Source: Dialister hominis
GTDB lineage: Bacteria > Bacillota > Negativicutes > Veillonellales > Dialisteraceae
Assembly (NCBI RefSeq): GCF_007164725.1
Contig: NZ_AP019697.1
Coordinates: 177,501-241,500 of the forward strand
DNA: 64,000 nucleotides
Direction: 5' to 3'
The position numbers and the translations under genes were made by a program. Within the stretch, counting starts at the first letter, position 1; each line of letters begins with the position of its first letter. The notes beneath the pieces are model-generated. The model searched no databases and was not told the DNA's origin. It saw only the letters and a list, made by a program, of their open reading frames with translations. Of the stretch, positions 37,215 through 46,406 are shown one piece after another.

Positions 37215-38942
37215 GGTGCGGATATTTTTTTGGACCATTCTGGTAGTACTTACATTATCCCTAAGCTTTCTCTGTATTCTACTGGACTCATGCCGCCCAA
37301 GGTAATTTTAATTCGGTCTTCATTATACCAATGAAGATAATCGTCTAGGTAAGCTATGAATTCTTTAATGGATACACCTATCCAGCTTCTATTATAGAAC
37401 ATTTCGTTTTTTACTCTTCCAAAGACACCTTCACAAGCAGCATTATCCGGCGAGCACCCTTTTTTCGACATGGATCTTGTCCAGCCAAATTTCTTCATCA
37501 AGGCGATCCATCCAGGCCATTGGTAATGTATACCGCGGTCTGAATGAACGATAGGATGCTTGTCATCGCCCAGGGCCTCTCTCGCTTTTACCAGCATGGT
37601 ATTGACCAGTTTGGCATTCGGCGACGTGCCGATCGTCCATGCGACAATCTTGCCGTCAAAGACGTCAGTTATAGCTGACAGGTATACTTTCCCTGCAGAT
37701 ATGTGGAATTCCGTAATATCTGTGAGAAGCAGCTTTCCTGGTTCGTCGGCATGAAAATTCCTGTTAACGAGATTAGGGGCAGGTGAAATTTCTCCTTTGT
37801 AGGAGCTATACTTTTTAGCTTTTTTGCGGTATGGAACCAGATGATCCTCTTTCATAAAGCGGCGGACGAGCTTCTCAGAAAGAATTTTCCCATCTTTTCT
37901 GAGCGCTAACCAGATTCTCCGGTAACCATAAACCGACCGGTTCTTCTTAAATTTGTCTTTGATGGTTTCGCGTATTTCCGCATATTTATCTCCCGCCTTC
38001 ATAGCGGATTTCTGGTAGAAATATGAGGCTTTAGCCATATTTAGCACCGTCAGCAGTTTCTTCAGGGGATACTTGCTGCGGCTCAGAAGGGCATCAATCA
38101 CGATGGCTTTTTCCCGATTGGTCAGTGTTTTTAGACTGATGCCCTCTTCTTTTTTTATTGTTTCTGCAGCTATCTCGAGGGCTTCGTACTCGATCCGTTT
38201 AATAAGAGTCTGCTCGCCAAGCTCCTTATACTCTTTCGCAAGTGTCTGGCACTTTTCATCAAGAGACTTCGTCTTCTCTCCCAGTGACTGATTGGCTTTC
38301 AGCAATGCTTTATTCTCTTTGCGGAGGTTTTCCATATTTCTAAGCAGTACTTGCATTTCTTCTTTTAAAGATTCAATCGTTACTTCCGAGTCCTTTTTAG
38401 ACATTGTTGCCAGCCTCCTTTGGAACAATTCCTCGAGGAAGCCTAAGTCCTTGTAGATAGCGTTAGAGGCTATCTCAATTTCTTCGAATGGATTCTCCTG
38501 AATCAGTGGACTGCTTCCCGTCTGTCGATCTTGCCCCCATTTTACAGGGTTCTGGTCAGCTTGCCAATGATCGTTTTCGTTAAGGTTGTATTTCTCAACC
38601 CATATTTTCAATCTCTGCGTGCTGCTGGGATAGCCTATTTCCCTGATGGTGCGCCGCAGATCGCCGCAATTTACGAAGTATTTGACGGCTAATGTTTTTT
38701 GTTTGAGAGAATATCCGTCATCAAATCCGTCTACTTCGTGAATCTCTCTGGAGAACTTGAATTCCCGGCACCATTGACGCAACACTTTTATGTCGTGAGG
38801 ATAGCCGAGCGTTCTCATAATGCCTTTGAGCCCCATGCCCGAATCGACGTGCAGTTTGACTGCCTTTAAGCGTTCTTCATGCGAATACATAAATTGACCT
38901 CCTGACACCTCTGTCAATTGGTCCAACTTTTTGTCCGCGTCC
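37215..38942 (-). mobile_element. IS3-family element, copy 1
   Basis: Inverted ends GGTGCGGATATTTTTTTGGACC (left, 37215 on, 22 bases shown in two parts: GGTGCGGATA and a TTGGACC block) and, inverted from 38942, GGACGCGGACAAA with TTGGACC. Ends of the second IS3 element also begin GGTGCGGAT. No clear target duplication was found. The insertion lies between the SLH-like gene's terminator and a repeat cluster. Confidence 0.75.
37250..38890 (-). CDS. IS3-family transposase, single fused reading frame
   Basis: A 546-residue protein combining what is usually OrfA and OrfB. Residues 1-150 hold two HTH_29-type segments (EERLKAVKLHVDSGMGLKGI and KTLAVKYFVNCG), then a coiled coil (about 185-240). The integrase core follows: Asp in LLTDITEFHIS, Asp in VHSDRGIHYQ, and Glu in NAACEGVFGRVKNEMFY. 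No frameshift is needed, unlike the other IS3 copy. The ATG at 38890 follows AGGAGG; the longer frame upstream runs outside the element's own translation signal. Confidence 0.92.
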   Translation of the reverse strand: MYSHEERLKAVKLHVDSGMGLKGIMRTLGYPHDIKVLRQWCREFKFSREIHEVDGFDDGYSLKQKTLAVKYFVNCGDLRRTIREIGYPSSTQRLKIWVEKYNLNENDHWQADQNPVKWGQDRQTGSSPLIQENPFEEIEIASNAIYKDLGFLEELFQRRLATMSKKDSEVTIESLKEEMQVLLRNMENLRKENKALLKANQSLGEKTKSLDEKCQTLAKEYKELGEQTLIKRIEYEALEIAAETIKKEEGISLKTLTNREKAIVIDALLSRSKYPLKKLLTVLNMAKASYFYQKSAMKAGDKYAEIRETIKDKFKKNRSVYGYRRIWLALRKDGKILSEKLVRRFMKEDHLVPYRKKAKKYSSYKGEISPAPNLVNRNFHADEPGKLLLTDITEFHISAGKVYLSAITDVFDGKIVAWTIGTSPNAKLVNTMLVKAREALGDDKHPIVHSDRGIHYQWPGWIALMKKFGWTRSMSKKGCSPDNAACEGVFGRVKNEMFYNRSWIGVSIKEFIAYLDDYLHWYNEDRIKITLGGMSPVEYRESLGIM

Positions 38943-39625
38943 CCCGAGCACCGCCAACACTCGCCTTCCCTGACGGGGAAGGGGGACCAGCTCATCTTTA
39001 AACTGTTGCTGGTGGATAGGGTTGATTATACCTTTAGGTTTTTATAAGTAAGGTTGTTTTGAACTTTCCTACAGCCATAGGCTGGTTGGCATATTTCCCC
39101 AATCACCATACTTGGCGGTTGTATGGTTTCTATATAAGAGCTTATTGATAGGAAAGCGTACCTTTGTCTTTTAGTGGTGCTGCCGGAGCGGAGAGGAAAC
39201 CGAACAACCTCGCTTCGCTCGATAACTACATCTCATTCGAGAAATTTTTAAAAAGCAAAAATTTCCCACCTTCTCCTTCGGAGCAAGGTTAACACCCTTA
39301 AACCTCGCTGCGCTCGAAAAAAGTAAGGACTCAGTACATCGCAGTTGATAATAGCGGTACATGCCGATACGGAAGGTGTTGACCTGCCCCAGCGGGGAAA
39401 GAGCGGTCAGCCCATCATTTAACTGTTGCTGACGAAAGGGGTGCAGTATTCATTGGTTTTTATAAAAGGTTCCACGAGCGTAGCTCGGTTGTGTAGTGTT
39501 CCAATTCGCCATACTTGGCGGTTGAATGGTCTCTATATAAGAGCCTTTAGATGATAAGGCGTACCATGGCACTTTTACGGCGCTGCTGCCGCAGCGCTCG
39601 GCTGTGTGGTTTTAAAACTCCCACC
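38943..39625. repeat. Mosaic hairpin repeat cluster 4
   Basis: A dense cluster between IS3 copy 1 and the LuxR-type gene. Two long-loop hairpins are instructive: arms CCAGC (38987-38991)/GCTGG (39008-39012) and GTCAGC (39406-39411)/GCTGAC (39428-39433) enclose almost the same loop (TTTAACTGTT). Later slots hold CGCCA/TGGCG, CGAGC/GCTCG around GTA, and the common CTCGCTTCGCTCG. A perfect CCACCTTCTCC word, the IS110 target, is at 39266-39276 and is not interrupted. No gene is supported. Confidence 0.85.
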
Positions 39626-39631
39626 ACAAAA

Positions 39632-39657
39632 CCCCCATCCGCATTGCGGATGGGGGT
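39632..39657 (-). terminator. Terminator of the LuxR-type regulator gene
   Basis: CCCCCATCCGC and GCGGATGGGGG pair perfectly around ATT; on the minus strand the stem is followed by TTTT. It is 20 nt past the stop codon. Confidence 0.9.
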
Positions 39658-39676
39658 TCAGCGTTCCTGTATTTTT

Positions 39677-41980
39677 TTATTCTTCCTCGTGTTTTTCTTC
39701 CCCGAAGATGGTGAGGAGTTCGGGGCGGCCGGAGATGTTTAGTTTCCTGTAGATGGTGGACATGGCTTTTTTGATGGTTATTTCTGCCACTTTTTGTTCT
39801 TCGGCGATTTCTTTATTTTTGAGTCCCTGTACTGCGAGGTGGATGATTTCCATTTCTCTCCCGGTCAGTTTCTTGATCTGGTCTCTTCTCATTTCTTCGA
39901 GGGAGGGGATCTCGGGGCTGGTAGGGCGGGTGTATTGGGACATGGTTTCTACGATGGAGGCGCTGTGTCTCGGGGCTCTGACTTTTTTCCAGAGGTCCTT
40001 GAGTTCATCGGAGAAGAGGATGAAGGGGAGGATGAGGTGGTCGGGGCCGGCGAGGGTCAGGGCTTCTTCGAGTGCCTGGAGGCTGTTTTCTTCTTCGCCG
40101 AGTCTCTTGTAGGCGGCCGCCTGGTTCAGGAGGGCGAAGATCATGCCGATGACGGATTTCCTCTGACGGGCATGAGTTTCGTGGGTTTCGGCTTCTGCGA
40201 GGAGGTCGGTGTCTTTTCCGTCACGGAGGAGGATCCTGTCTTTCATGATTTCTATGTAGGTGTGGGACGGGAAGTAGAAGCGCTGGGGATCGAGGATTCT
40301 TTTGTATTCTTTCTTGATGTTGGAATCGGTGCCGAACATGAGGTGGAAGCCGCATTCGCTGAGGCTTGCTATGAGTGTCTGGTATTCGGCGGTGGATGCG
40401 AGGTAGCCGTGCATTTCTGTCTCGATTTCCCTGATGGAGGAGGCTCTTCCTGTTACGAAGGCGAGCCAGCCTCTGAGGTAGGCGGATCGGATCTTGACGG
40501 ATGGGTTCGCGTATCCCGGGCTTGCTTCGAGGGCGGAGAGTTCTCCGAGGCCTTTTTCCCAGTCTCCTGTGAGGAGGTAGTATTCAGCGTGGAAGAGGTG
40601 GCTCCATGCGCTGCCATATTCGTGGCGTCCGATTCTTTCGAGGGTGGACTGGAGTTCGGCGAGTTTCTCTACTTCGGTGAGGAGCTGGCCCGGTGTGGAA
40701 TGGTAAAGAAGGAGGAGCGTCGGGCAGCAGAAGCCGAGGTGCGGTGTCTTGAATTCTTTCCACAGGTTGTAGCGCCGGATGGTGTCGAGTGCTTCTTTAG
40801 CGCCTGTGATCATAGGATCGAGGTTGTTGAAATTCGTCATGGTGCCGAGGAAATGGACGGCGGCTCTTTCGGATACGCCGGCGTCGATTTCACGGAGTCT
40901 TGCGTACTGGGTGCGGAATTCGTCTTTCATTCCGGAGTAGTAGAGGTCGTAGACCATGAGGCAGATGGTGTGGATGTGGCGTTTCACGACGTTTCTCGGG
41001 CAGCGTTTGACGAGGGATCTTCTGTAGGTGCGGCGGCCGGAGAAGAGGATGGAGTCGGAGCCTCCGGCGAGGATGTTGAGGGCCATATCGTAGTCGTCGC
41101 CTTTGTCAGCGGCCTGCATGGCTTCGAGGTAGTTTCCTGCGGCATAGTGCCAGCGGGCGGCCTTGAGGTAGCAGCGGGACTGCCACTTGGGGTCGCGGGC
41201 GGAGAATTCTGCGGCGAGGAACTGGCGCATGACGGGGAAGAAGCGGTAGCTTCCTGTGGTGCCTTTAACGAGGTAGAGGAAGAGTCCTGATTCTTCTTCT
41301 TCGCGCATCATGGCGGTGGTGTCGCCGGAGGGATACATGTATTTGGCCTGGCTCAATGTGAATACGTCGAAGAGGGAGAGGGCGGTCAGCATGTCTTTCT
41401 TTTCCTGCGTGAAGTGGCGGAAGACTTTTTCCTGAAGGAGGGCATAGAGGCTTCTTGTTTCGTCCAAGGAAAGGTCGCCTGTCGTGAAGCGGTTCAGGTA
41501 GCGCAGGTTGTCGAGGCTGCATGAAATTTCAGGGAGCTTGCCCGGTGCTGTCTTGGGGGCAAGTGTAGCAACGGCGAGGTGGATGATTTCCCATGTGCTT
41601 TCGTCGGTGTTCTTGTCTCTGAGGCGCCGGAAGATGAAGGTGAGTTTCCTTGTCTGGTGCAGGGTGAATGTCTTCCCGGGATGCACAAGGAGGGCGAGGT
41701 TTGCAATGCAGAGGGAGCAGCCTTCTCCGAGGTTCTTGGCTTCGTAGGATTCTGATTCGACGTAGGAATTGAAGAAGCCTTCCTTCCAGGCGGTCAGGTA
41801 GCGGGCGGCTTCCTCTTTTCCGCCGCTTTCTTCTTCGCTGAACCAGAGTACGTCCGGTGCGAGCCTGTTGATGAGGGAGGCGGAGCCGCTTCTTTCGAAG
41901 TAGTCGTGAAGGAGCTTTTGCGTGGTTTCCGCGATTTCCTCTGTCCGGTTTTTGGTTGTTATTGTATGATCGGCTGACAT
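39677..41980 (-). CDS. Large LuxR-family regulator with N-terminal SnoaL-like domain
   Basis: A 767-residue regulator laid out like MalT/LAL proteins but without a visible P-loop. Residues about 10-135 resemble a SnoaL/NTF2-type ligand domain (TWEIIHLAVATLAP at its end). A winged-helix-like part and a long TPR-like helical region follow (about 190-690). The C-terminal LuxR HTH is LTGREMEIIHLAVQGLKNKEI followed by ITIKKAMSTIYRKLN. The ATG at 41980 has GAGGTG at 5 nt; an upstream in-frame extension lacks such a site. Targets and ligand are unknown. It is divergent from tyrS. Confidence 0.85.
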   Translation of the reverse strand: MSADHTITTKNRTEEIAETTQKLLHDYFERSGSASLINRLAPDVLWFSEEESGGKEEAARYLTAWKEGFFNSYVESESYEAKNLGEGCSLCIANLALLVHPGKTFTLHQTRKLTFIFRRLRDKNTDESTWEIIHLAVATLAPKTAPGKLPEISCSLDNLRYLNRFTTGDLSLDETRSLYALLQEKVFRHFTQEKKDMLTALSLFDVFTLSQAKYMYPSGDTTAMMREEEESGLFLYLVKGTTGSYRFFPVMRQFLAAEFSARDPKWQSRCYLKAARWHYAAGNYLEAMQAADKGDDYDMALNILAGGSDSILFSGRRTYRRSLVKRCPRNVVKRHIHTICLMVYDLYYSGMKDEFRTQYARLREIDAGVSERAAVHFLGTMTNFNNLDPMITGAKEALDTIRRYNLWKEFKTPHLGFCCPTLLLLYHSTPGQLLTEVEKLAELQSTLERIGRHEYGSAWSHLFHAEYYLLTGDWEKGLGELSALEASPGYANPSVKIRSAYLRGWLAFVTGRASSIREIETEMHGYLASTAEYQTLIASLSECGFHLMFGTDSNIKKEYKRILDPQRFYFPSHTYIEIMKDRILLRDGKDTDLLAEAETHETHARQRKSVIGMIFALLNQAAAYKRLGEEENSLQALEEALTLAGPDHLILPFILFSDELKDLWKKVRAPRHSASIVETMSQYTRPTSPEIPSLEEMRRDQIKKLTGREMEIIHLAVQGLKNKEIAEEQKVAEITIKKAMSTIYRKLNISGRPELLTIFGEEKHEEE

Positions 41981-42134
41981 AGTGCACCTCATATCTGTCA
42001 ATTTGTGATGAAATTCCCATACTCTCCCTATTTTAATGTAATTATATAGCGGGCAAGGGAAATTGGAAAGAGCTAAAGAATCCCATTTGTACGGCATGTC
42101 AGGCGAGGGAAACTATGTTCTGGGTGTAACATGG

Positions 42135-42165
42135 TTTCCAATTGTGTTATATTGTTTAATATAAC
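42135..42165 (+). promoter_or_regulatory. Candidate tyrS promoter with overlapping palindrome
   Basis: TTTCCA (42135-42140), a 16-bp spacer and TAATAT (42157-42162) form a plausible promoter. The perfect inverted repeat GTTATATT-GTTT-AATATAAC (42146-42165) covers the -10. No T-box was found in the 110-nt leader. Confidence 0.5.
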
Positions 42166-42211
42166 TTTCAGGAAGTCCCTGAACCAATACATTTTTGAGA
42201 GGTGAACCTAC

Positions 42212-43462
42212 ATGAATATTATTGATGAACTGAAGTGGCGCGGCGCTGTCAACCAGCAGACGGATGAAGAGGGCTTGTACAAGCTCGTAGGGGAGAAGTC
42301 GATTTCCCTCTATTGCGGCATCGATCCAACCGGTGACAGCATGCACATCGGTCATCTGATTCCTTTCATGATTATGAAGCGTTTCCAGCTCGCTGGTCAT
42401 CATCCGGTCATCCTGATCGGCGGCGGCACGGGATCGATTGGTGATCCTTCTGGCAGAAAATCCGAGCGTGTGCTCCAGTCTATGGAACAGGTCCAGCATA
42501 ATGCAGAATGCCTGAAAGAACAGATGAAGAATCTCTTCGGCGAAGACGGTTTCCGCATGGTCAACAACTATGACTGGCTGTCCAAGATTTCCCTTCTGGA
42601 CTTCCTCCGCGATTACGGCAAGCTTTTCAATATCAACACGATGCTGGCCAAGGATATCGTCGCATCCAGACTGGATACGGGCATTTCCTTCACGGAATTC
42701 TCTTACCAGATCCTCCAGTCCATCGACTTCAAGATGCTCTATGACAATTACGATGTACAGCTGCAGATCGGCGGCGCTGACCAGTGGGGCAACATCACAA
42801 ACGGCGTAGAACTCCTCCGAAAGACCGAAGGCGTCTCCGATGCTTACGGCCTCACCATCCCGCTGATGCTCAAGGCTGACGGCACGAAATTCGGTAAGAC
42901 AGCAGGCGGCGCCGTATGGCTCGATCCGAAGAAGACAAGCCCGTACGAATTCTACCAGTTCTGGTTCAACCAGGACGACCGCGATGTCGTGAAATACCTG
43001 AAGTACTTCACCTTCCTCTCCATGGAAGAAATCGAAGACCTCGAAAAAGAAGTCGCTGAACATCCGGAACACAGAAATGCGCAGAGAAAACTCGCTGAAG
43101 AAGTCACCCGCTTCGTTCACGGCGACGAAGGCCTCGCTCAGGCAGAAAAAGTCACCCAGGCCCTCTTCTCCGGCAACATCCAGGAACTCACCGGCGATGA
43201 AATCGAAGGCGCCTTCAGAAATACAAAAGGCGGCGAAGTCGCAAAAGCTCCGATCAACATCGTCGAAGCCCTCGTCGAAGCCGGCGTAGAAAAATCCAAA
43301 CGCCAGGCCAGAGAAGACGTCACCAACGGCGCCATCCGCGTCAATGGCGAACAGGTCAAAGACACCGAAGCAGAAATCTCCGCTCACCCGAACACCAATG
43401 GCAAGTTCATCATCATCAAAAAAGGCAAGAAGAACTACTTCTCCATTGCAGTGAAGGAATAA
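42212..43462 (+). CDS. tyrS: Tyrosyl-tRNA synthetase
   Basis: A class I synthetase charging tRNA-Tyr, 416 residues. The HIGH motif is in DSMHIGHLIPFM (about 46), the tyrosine-binding Asp/Gln segment is QIGGADQWGNITNG, and the KMSKS equivalent is KFGKTAGG (about 229). An S4 RNA-binding domain (KSKRQAREDVTNGAIRVNG) ends the protein. GAGAGGTG lies before the ATG. It is a single transcription unit with a strong terminator. Confidence 0.97.
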   Translation: MNIIDELKWRGAVNQQTDEEGLYKLVGEKSISLYCGIDPTGDSMHIGHLIPFMIMKRFQLAGHHPVILIGGGTGSIGDPSGRKSERVLQSMEQVQHNAECLKEQMKNLFGEDGFRMVNNYDWLSKISLLDFLRDYGKLFNINTMLAKDIVASRLDTGISFTEFSYQILQSIDFKMLYDNYDVQLQIGGADQWGNITNGVELLRKTEGVSDAYGLTIPLMLKADGTKFGKTAGGAVWLDPKKTSPYEFYQFWFNQDDRDVVKYLKYFTFLSMEEIEDLEKEVAEHPEHRNAQRKLAEEVTRFVHGDEGLAQAEKVTQALFSGNIQELTGDEIEGAFRNTKGGEVAKAPINIVEALVEAGVEKSKRQAREDVTNGAIRVNGEQVKDTEAEISAHPNTNGKFIIIKKGKKNYFSIAVKE

Positions 43463-43481
43463 GAATAGAAATAGGAAAAGG

Positions 43482-43521
43482 AAAGCTGTGAAATCCAAAA
43501 CGATTTCACAGCTTTTTTCGG
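43482..43521 (+). terminator. Terminator of tyrS
   Basis: AAAGCTGTGAAATC and GATTTCACAGCTTT pair perfectly over 14 bp around a 6-nt loop, then TTTTC. Confidence 0.95.
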
Positions 43522-43534
43522 TGGGGGCATTTAA

Positions 43535-43945
43535 ATAACCAGTGATAATAGCCGATCGCATCGTAGCGGAAGGTTTTGACCTGCCCCAGCGGGGAAGGCG
43601 TCCGGCCTATCTTTTAACTGTTGCCAGAGAAAGGGGTGCAGTATTCATTGGTTTTTATAAAAAGGTTCTTCGTGCGATAGCGAGGTTTTATGGTTTTCCA
43701 TCAGCCGAAGGCTCGTTTAAGGGTGTTTGACCTTGCCTCGTAGAGGAAGGTGGCGGCGGAGCCGACGAATGAAGTTCATTTCGTGTGTGCCGTCAGGCAC
43801 AGTTGTATGGTGTTTTCCTTATTCTGTTTTCCAATTCGCGCTACGTCGCGGTTGTGCGGTGTTTATAAGAAAGAGCTTATTGATAGGAAAGCGTACCTTG
43901 GCACTTTATCGGTGCTGTGGGAGCAGCACTCGATCGTATGGATTT
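43535..43945. repeat. Mosaic hairpin repeat cluster 5
   Basis: Starts with the GTTTTGACCTGCCCCAGCGG word and a long-loop hairpin (CCGGC against GCCAG, loop with TTTTAACTGTT), then GGGGTGCAGTATTCATTGG. A second module has H1 CGGC/GCCG around GGA, the word GAATGAAGTTCATTTC and an H2 with arms TGTGCC/GGCACA around GTCA. The GAGCTTATTGATAGGAAAGCG word follows. The remaining bases to 44130 contain no gene. Confidence 0.82.
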
Positions 43946-44130
43946 TTCTTTCCTCTGTCGTCATCCTTGTCGTCCGGTTTCATTTCCCATCTCAATTTAT
44001 ATGTATTTGGAATTTTCTATATATAGTATGCACACTTTGTGGTATACTGTTTAATACAGCGGACATGGAAAATTGAGGTGTCCGGGGAGACGCGGGGCGT
44101 TTCCTTTTTGTTCTGATGAGGAGAGAAAGA

Positions 44131-44502
44131 ATGAAATTTAAGTTTAACCACAACAATTTCAACGTACTCGATTTGGAGAAGAGTATCGCATTTTATGAGG
44201 AAGCGCTCGGGCTGAAGGTAGTCAACGAGTTCAAGGCTCCCGACGGCTCCTTTATTCTGGCTTACATGGGCGATGGCAAGACGAAGCATCGTCTGGAACT
44301 GACCTGGCTTCGCGACAGGAAGGAAGCGTACAATCTGGGCGACAATGAATTCCATCTGGCTTTCGATGTCGATGATATGGATGCTGCGCATGAGCTGCAC
44401 AAGAAGATGGGATGCATTTGTTTCGAAAACCCGGCTATGGGCATTTATTTCATCAATGATCCGGATGGTTACTGGATTGAAATCATCCCGGGAGGAGAAT
44501 AA
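44131..44502 (+). CDS. VOC-superfamily protein, glyoxalase I-like
   Basis: A 123-residue vicinal-oxygen-chelate protein. The two beta-alpha-beta-beta-beta modules are seen: HNNFNVLDLEKSIAFYEEALGL at the start and EFHLAFDVDDMDAAHELHKKMG in the middle. Metal ligands expected of glyoxalase I are His near residue 7, Glu in HRLELTW, His in FHLAF and Glu in WIEIIPG. The length equals bacterial lactoylglutathione lyase. It overlaps tcdA by one base (TAATG), indicating coupling. Methylglyoxal detoxification is likely but not proven. Confidence 0.88.
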   Translation: MKFKFNHNNFNVLDLEKSIAFYEEALGLKVVNEFKAPDGSFILAYMGDGKTKHRLELTWLRDRKEAYNLGDNEFHLAFDVDDMDAAHELHKKMGCICFENPAMGIYFINDPDGYWIEIIPGGE

Positions 44503-45203
44503 TGGACCCCATATTTGTACGTACTGCCCGCATTATGGGTGAGGAAGGGGTAGATTTCCTTTCCACGAAGACTGTCGCTGTATTTGGTATAGGCGGCGTC
44601 GGATCTTATGCTGCTGAAGCGCTTGTCAGAGTCGGGATCGGCCACCTGATTTTCATTGACAAGGATGTTGTTGACGAATCGAATCTGAACCGCCAGCTGG
44701 TCGCTGACCGGACGACGATCGGAAGAAATAAGGCAGAGGTGATGGTGGAGAGAGCGCACCGCGTGAATCCGAACTGCATCGCAGAGGCAAAGCCTGTCTT
44801 TTTCCGTCCGGGCGATGAGGATTTCATCAAGGATCTGCATGCGGATTATATTATCGACGCGATCGATGATGTGCCGGCGAAGCTTGCTATTGCGGAAATC
44901 TGCTGGAAGATGAAGATTCCGGAAATTTCCTCGATGGGCACGGGCAACCGCCTGCGTCCGGAAATGCTGCAGATCGCAGATATTAATAAAACGTCTGTCT
45001 GCCATCTGGCTAGAAAGATGAGAAAAGAGCTGAAGGACCGCCGCGTGAGGCACCTTACAGTCGTATATTCGAAAGAACTGCCGCATAAGCCGATCGGCGA
45101 AGGACACGCTCCGGGTTCCACCTCGTTCGTTCCTCCGGTGTCCGGCATGATGATGGCAGGCTATGTCGTAAGAAACCTCCTCAAGGAGGCGGGGATCCGC
45201 TGA
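44502..45203 (+). CDS. tcdA: tRNA threonylcarbamoyladenosine dehydratase (TcdA, YgdL type)
   Basis: An E1-like enzyme that cyclises t6A in tRNA to ct6A using ATP. A 233-residue ThiF/MoeB-type fold: nucleotide motif VFGIGGVGSYAAEALVRVG (about 28-46), DKDVVDESNLNRQ (about 52-64), and the YgdL-type SSMGTGNRLRPEMLQIADI. The closing GSTSFVPPVSGMMMAGYVV is also characteristic. It is coupled to the VOC gene by TAATG and followed 51 nt later by the C39-like gene. Confidence 0.92.
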   Translation: MDPIFVRTARIMGEEGVDFLSTKTVAVFGIGGVGSYAAEALVRVGIGHLIFIDKDVVDESNLNRQLVADRTTIGRNKAEVMVERAHRVNPNCIAEAKPVFFRPGDEDFIKDLHADYIIDAIDDVPAKLAIAEICWKMKIPEISSMGTGNRLRPEMLQIADINKTSVCHLARKMRKELKDRRVRHLTVVYSKELPHKPIGEGHAPGSTSFVPPVSGMMMAGYVVRNLLKEAGIR

Positions 45204-45254
45204 TCCGGCGCGGGCCGGGGATCTCCGTGTTATTTGAAACGGGAAGGGATAAAC

Positions 45255-45881
45255 ATGATGATAGAAATCCGTCATCTTGAATGGATCACCGTGACCGCGG
45301 ACGGACGAAAGGTACTCGGCTACAATCAGGAGTGGTATCCTGAAAAGCGTCAGAAACTGGCAGGCTGCGGCCCGACTGTAGGCGCCATGATTGCGGCCTA
45401 CGTGGAAATGAAGGAATGGCAGATGCCGGTCACGACCAAGGAAGGCGCTACGTCCAAGATGCTTGACATCTGGAAGTACGCAACTCCCCGCATGCACGGC
45501 CTGTACAAGACAAGATGGCTCAAGGAAGGCTTGGAAGCATACATGAAGGAAAGAGGACTCAAGGGTACACCTGAAGCGATGCCGATTCCTCCGATCCACA
45601 TGCTGGCTCCGAGCTTTGAAAAGCTGAAGAACTTCATCGCAGAAGGCCTCGCTTCCGACTGCCCCGTAGGTTTCCTGAACCTCCACAGCGGCGGAGAACC
45701 GATTCCTTATCACTGGCACTGGATGCCCCTCGTGAAGATCGAGGAAAGAGATGGCAAGACCCTCTGCACCCTCTGGGACGAAGGTGTCCCGTACATCTTC
45801 AACCTGGAGAAGTGGCTCGCCAATACGAAATTTGGCGGCGGCTTCGTCAGGGTCATGGGGACTGAGAGGGAATTGAAGTAA
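45255..45881 (+). CDS. Unrecognised protein with a C39-like cysteine-peptidase pattern
   Basis: A 208-residue soluble protein of no family I can name with certainty. LAGCGPTVGAMIAAYVEM (about 35-52) puts a Cys at the start of a helix, YHWHWMPLVKIE (about 155) gives a His at a strand, and LWDEG (about 176) an acidic residue, the order of a papain-like or C39-like triad. No signal peptide is present, so it would act in the cytosol. The ATG at 45255 follows GGGAAGGGA. It sits behind tcdA in the same operon, then a terminator. Confidence 0.7.
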   Translation: MMIEIRHLEWITVTADGRKVLGYNQEWYPEKRQKLAGCGPTVGAMIAAYVEMKEWQMPVTTKEGATSKMLDIWKYATPRMHGLYKTRWLKEGLEAYMKERGLKGTPEAMPIPPIHMLAPSFEKLKNFIAEGLASDCPVGFLNLHSGGEPIPYHWHWMPLVKIEERDGKTLCTLWDEGVPYIFNLEKWLANTKFGGGFVRVMGTERELK

Positions 45882-45914
45882 AACTTGGGAATTTGAAAGA
45901 GACATAGAATTACG

Positions 45915-45941
45915 AAAAAAGGCCTGTCGAAGGCCTTTTTT
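45915..45941 (+). terminator. Terminator after the C39-like gene
   Basis: AAAAAAGGCCT and AGGCCTTTTTT pair perfectly around a short loop. Confidence 0.93.
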
Positions 45942-45949
45942 GCGTTGTC

Positions 45950-46315
45950 AGACTATGCTGACGAAACCGGACAACCTCGCTTCGCTCGAGGTAATCAACC
46001 CTATCCGCCCTCCGGGCACCTTCCCCGTCTGGGAAGGCAAGTGTTAGCGGCGCTGCGGCAGCGGAGTGAAAACCGAACAACCAAGGCTGACGCCTTGAGG
46101 AACTGCTGTATCTGACGCCTCCGGCGCCACCTTCTCCTTTCGGAGCAAGGTTAAAACCGGCCTACGGCCCTGAAGCTGCATTTCCTTCGAGCGAAGCGAG
46201 GTTTTATGGTTTCGCTCTTGACCTTGCCCTGGAAGGGAAGGTGCCCGACCTTAAATTCTGATGTCGGGCGGATGAGTTGCATTTCCCCGAGCGCCAGCTC
46301 GGTTGTCCGGTTTTC
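45950..46315. repeat. Mosaic hairpin repeat cluster 6
   Basis: Minus-oriented modules with H1 GCCC/GGGC, then CAAGGC/GCCTTG around TGAC, and an uninterrupted IS110 target word CCACCTTCTCC (46127-46137). A plus-oriented module follows whose H1 slot is a 7-bp hairpin GCCCGAC (46243-46249)/GTCGGGC (46263-46269) with a 13-nt loop, placed between GGAAGGGAAGGT and GGATGAGTTGCATTT. Its H2 is CCGAGC/GCTCGG around GCCA. Confidence 0.85.
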
Positions 46316-46406
46316 CTCATTTCCCATTTCCCTATCTCCTTTTGCACCATTTTTCCAAAGCAGTTATAATAGTTCTATATACGTGTATTCATCAAGGAGG
46401 TATTTT

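Noticed and set aside
38943-39625. REP/BIME elements with a RAYT transposase
   Set aside because: No IS200-like Y1 transposase is present and the slot structure is unlike single REP hairpins. A RAYT elsewhere in the genome cannot be excluded.
39794-41290. A 498-codon plus-strand open frame rich in Gly, Glu and Val
   Set aside because: It is antisense to the LuxR-type gene and has no motif.
42100-42211. T-box riboswitch upstream of tyrS
   Set aside because: The leader is about 50 nt after the likely start, with no T-box motif or antiterminator/terminator pair.
42113-43561. A 482-codon minus-strand open frame
   Set aside because: It mirrors tyrS and has Phe/Ser/Asp-rich nonsense composition.
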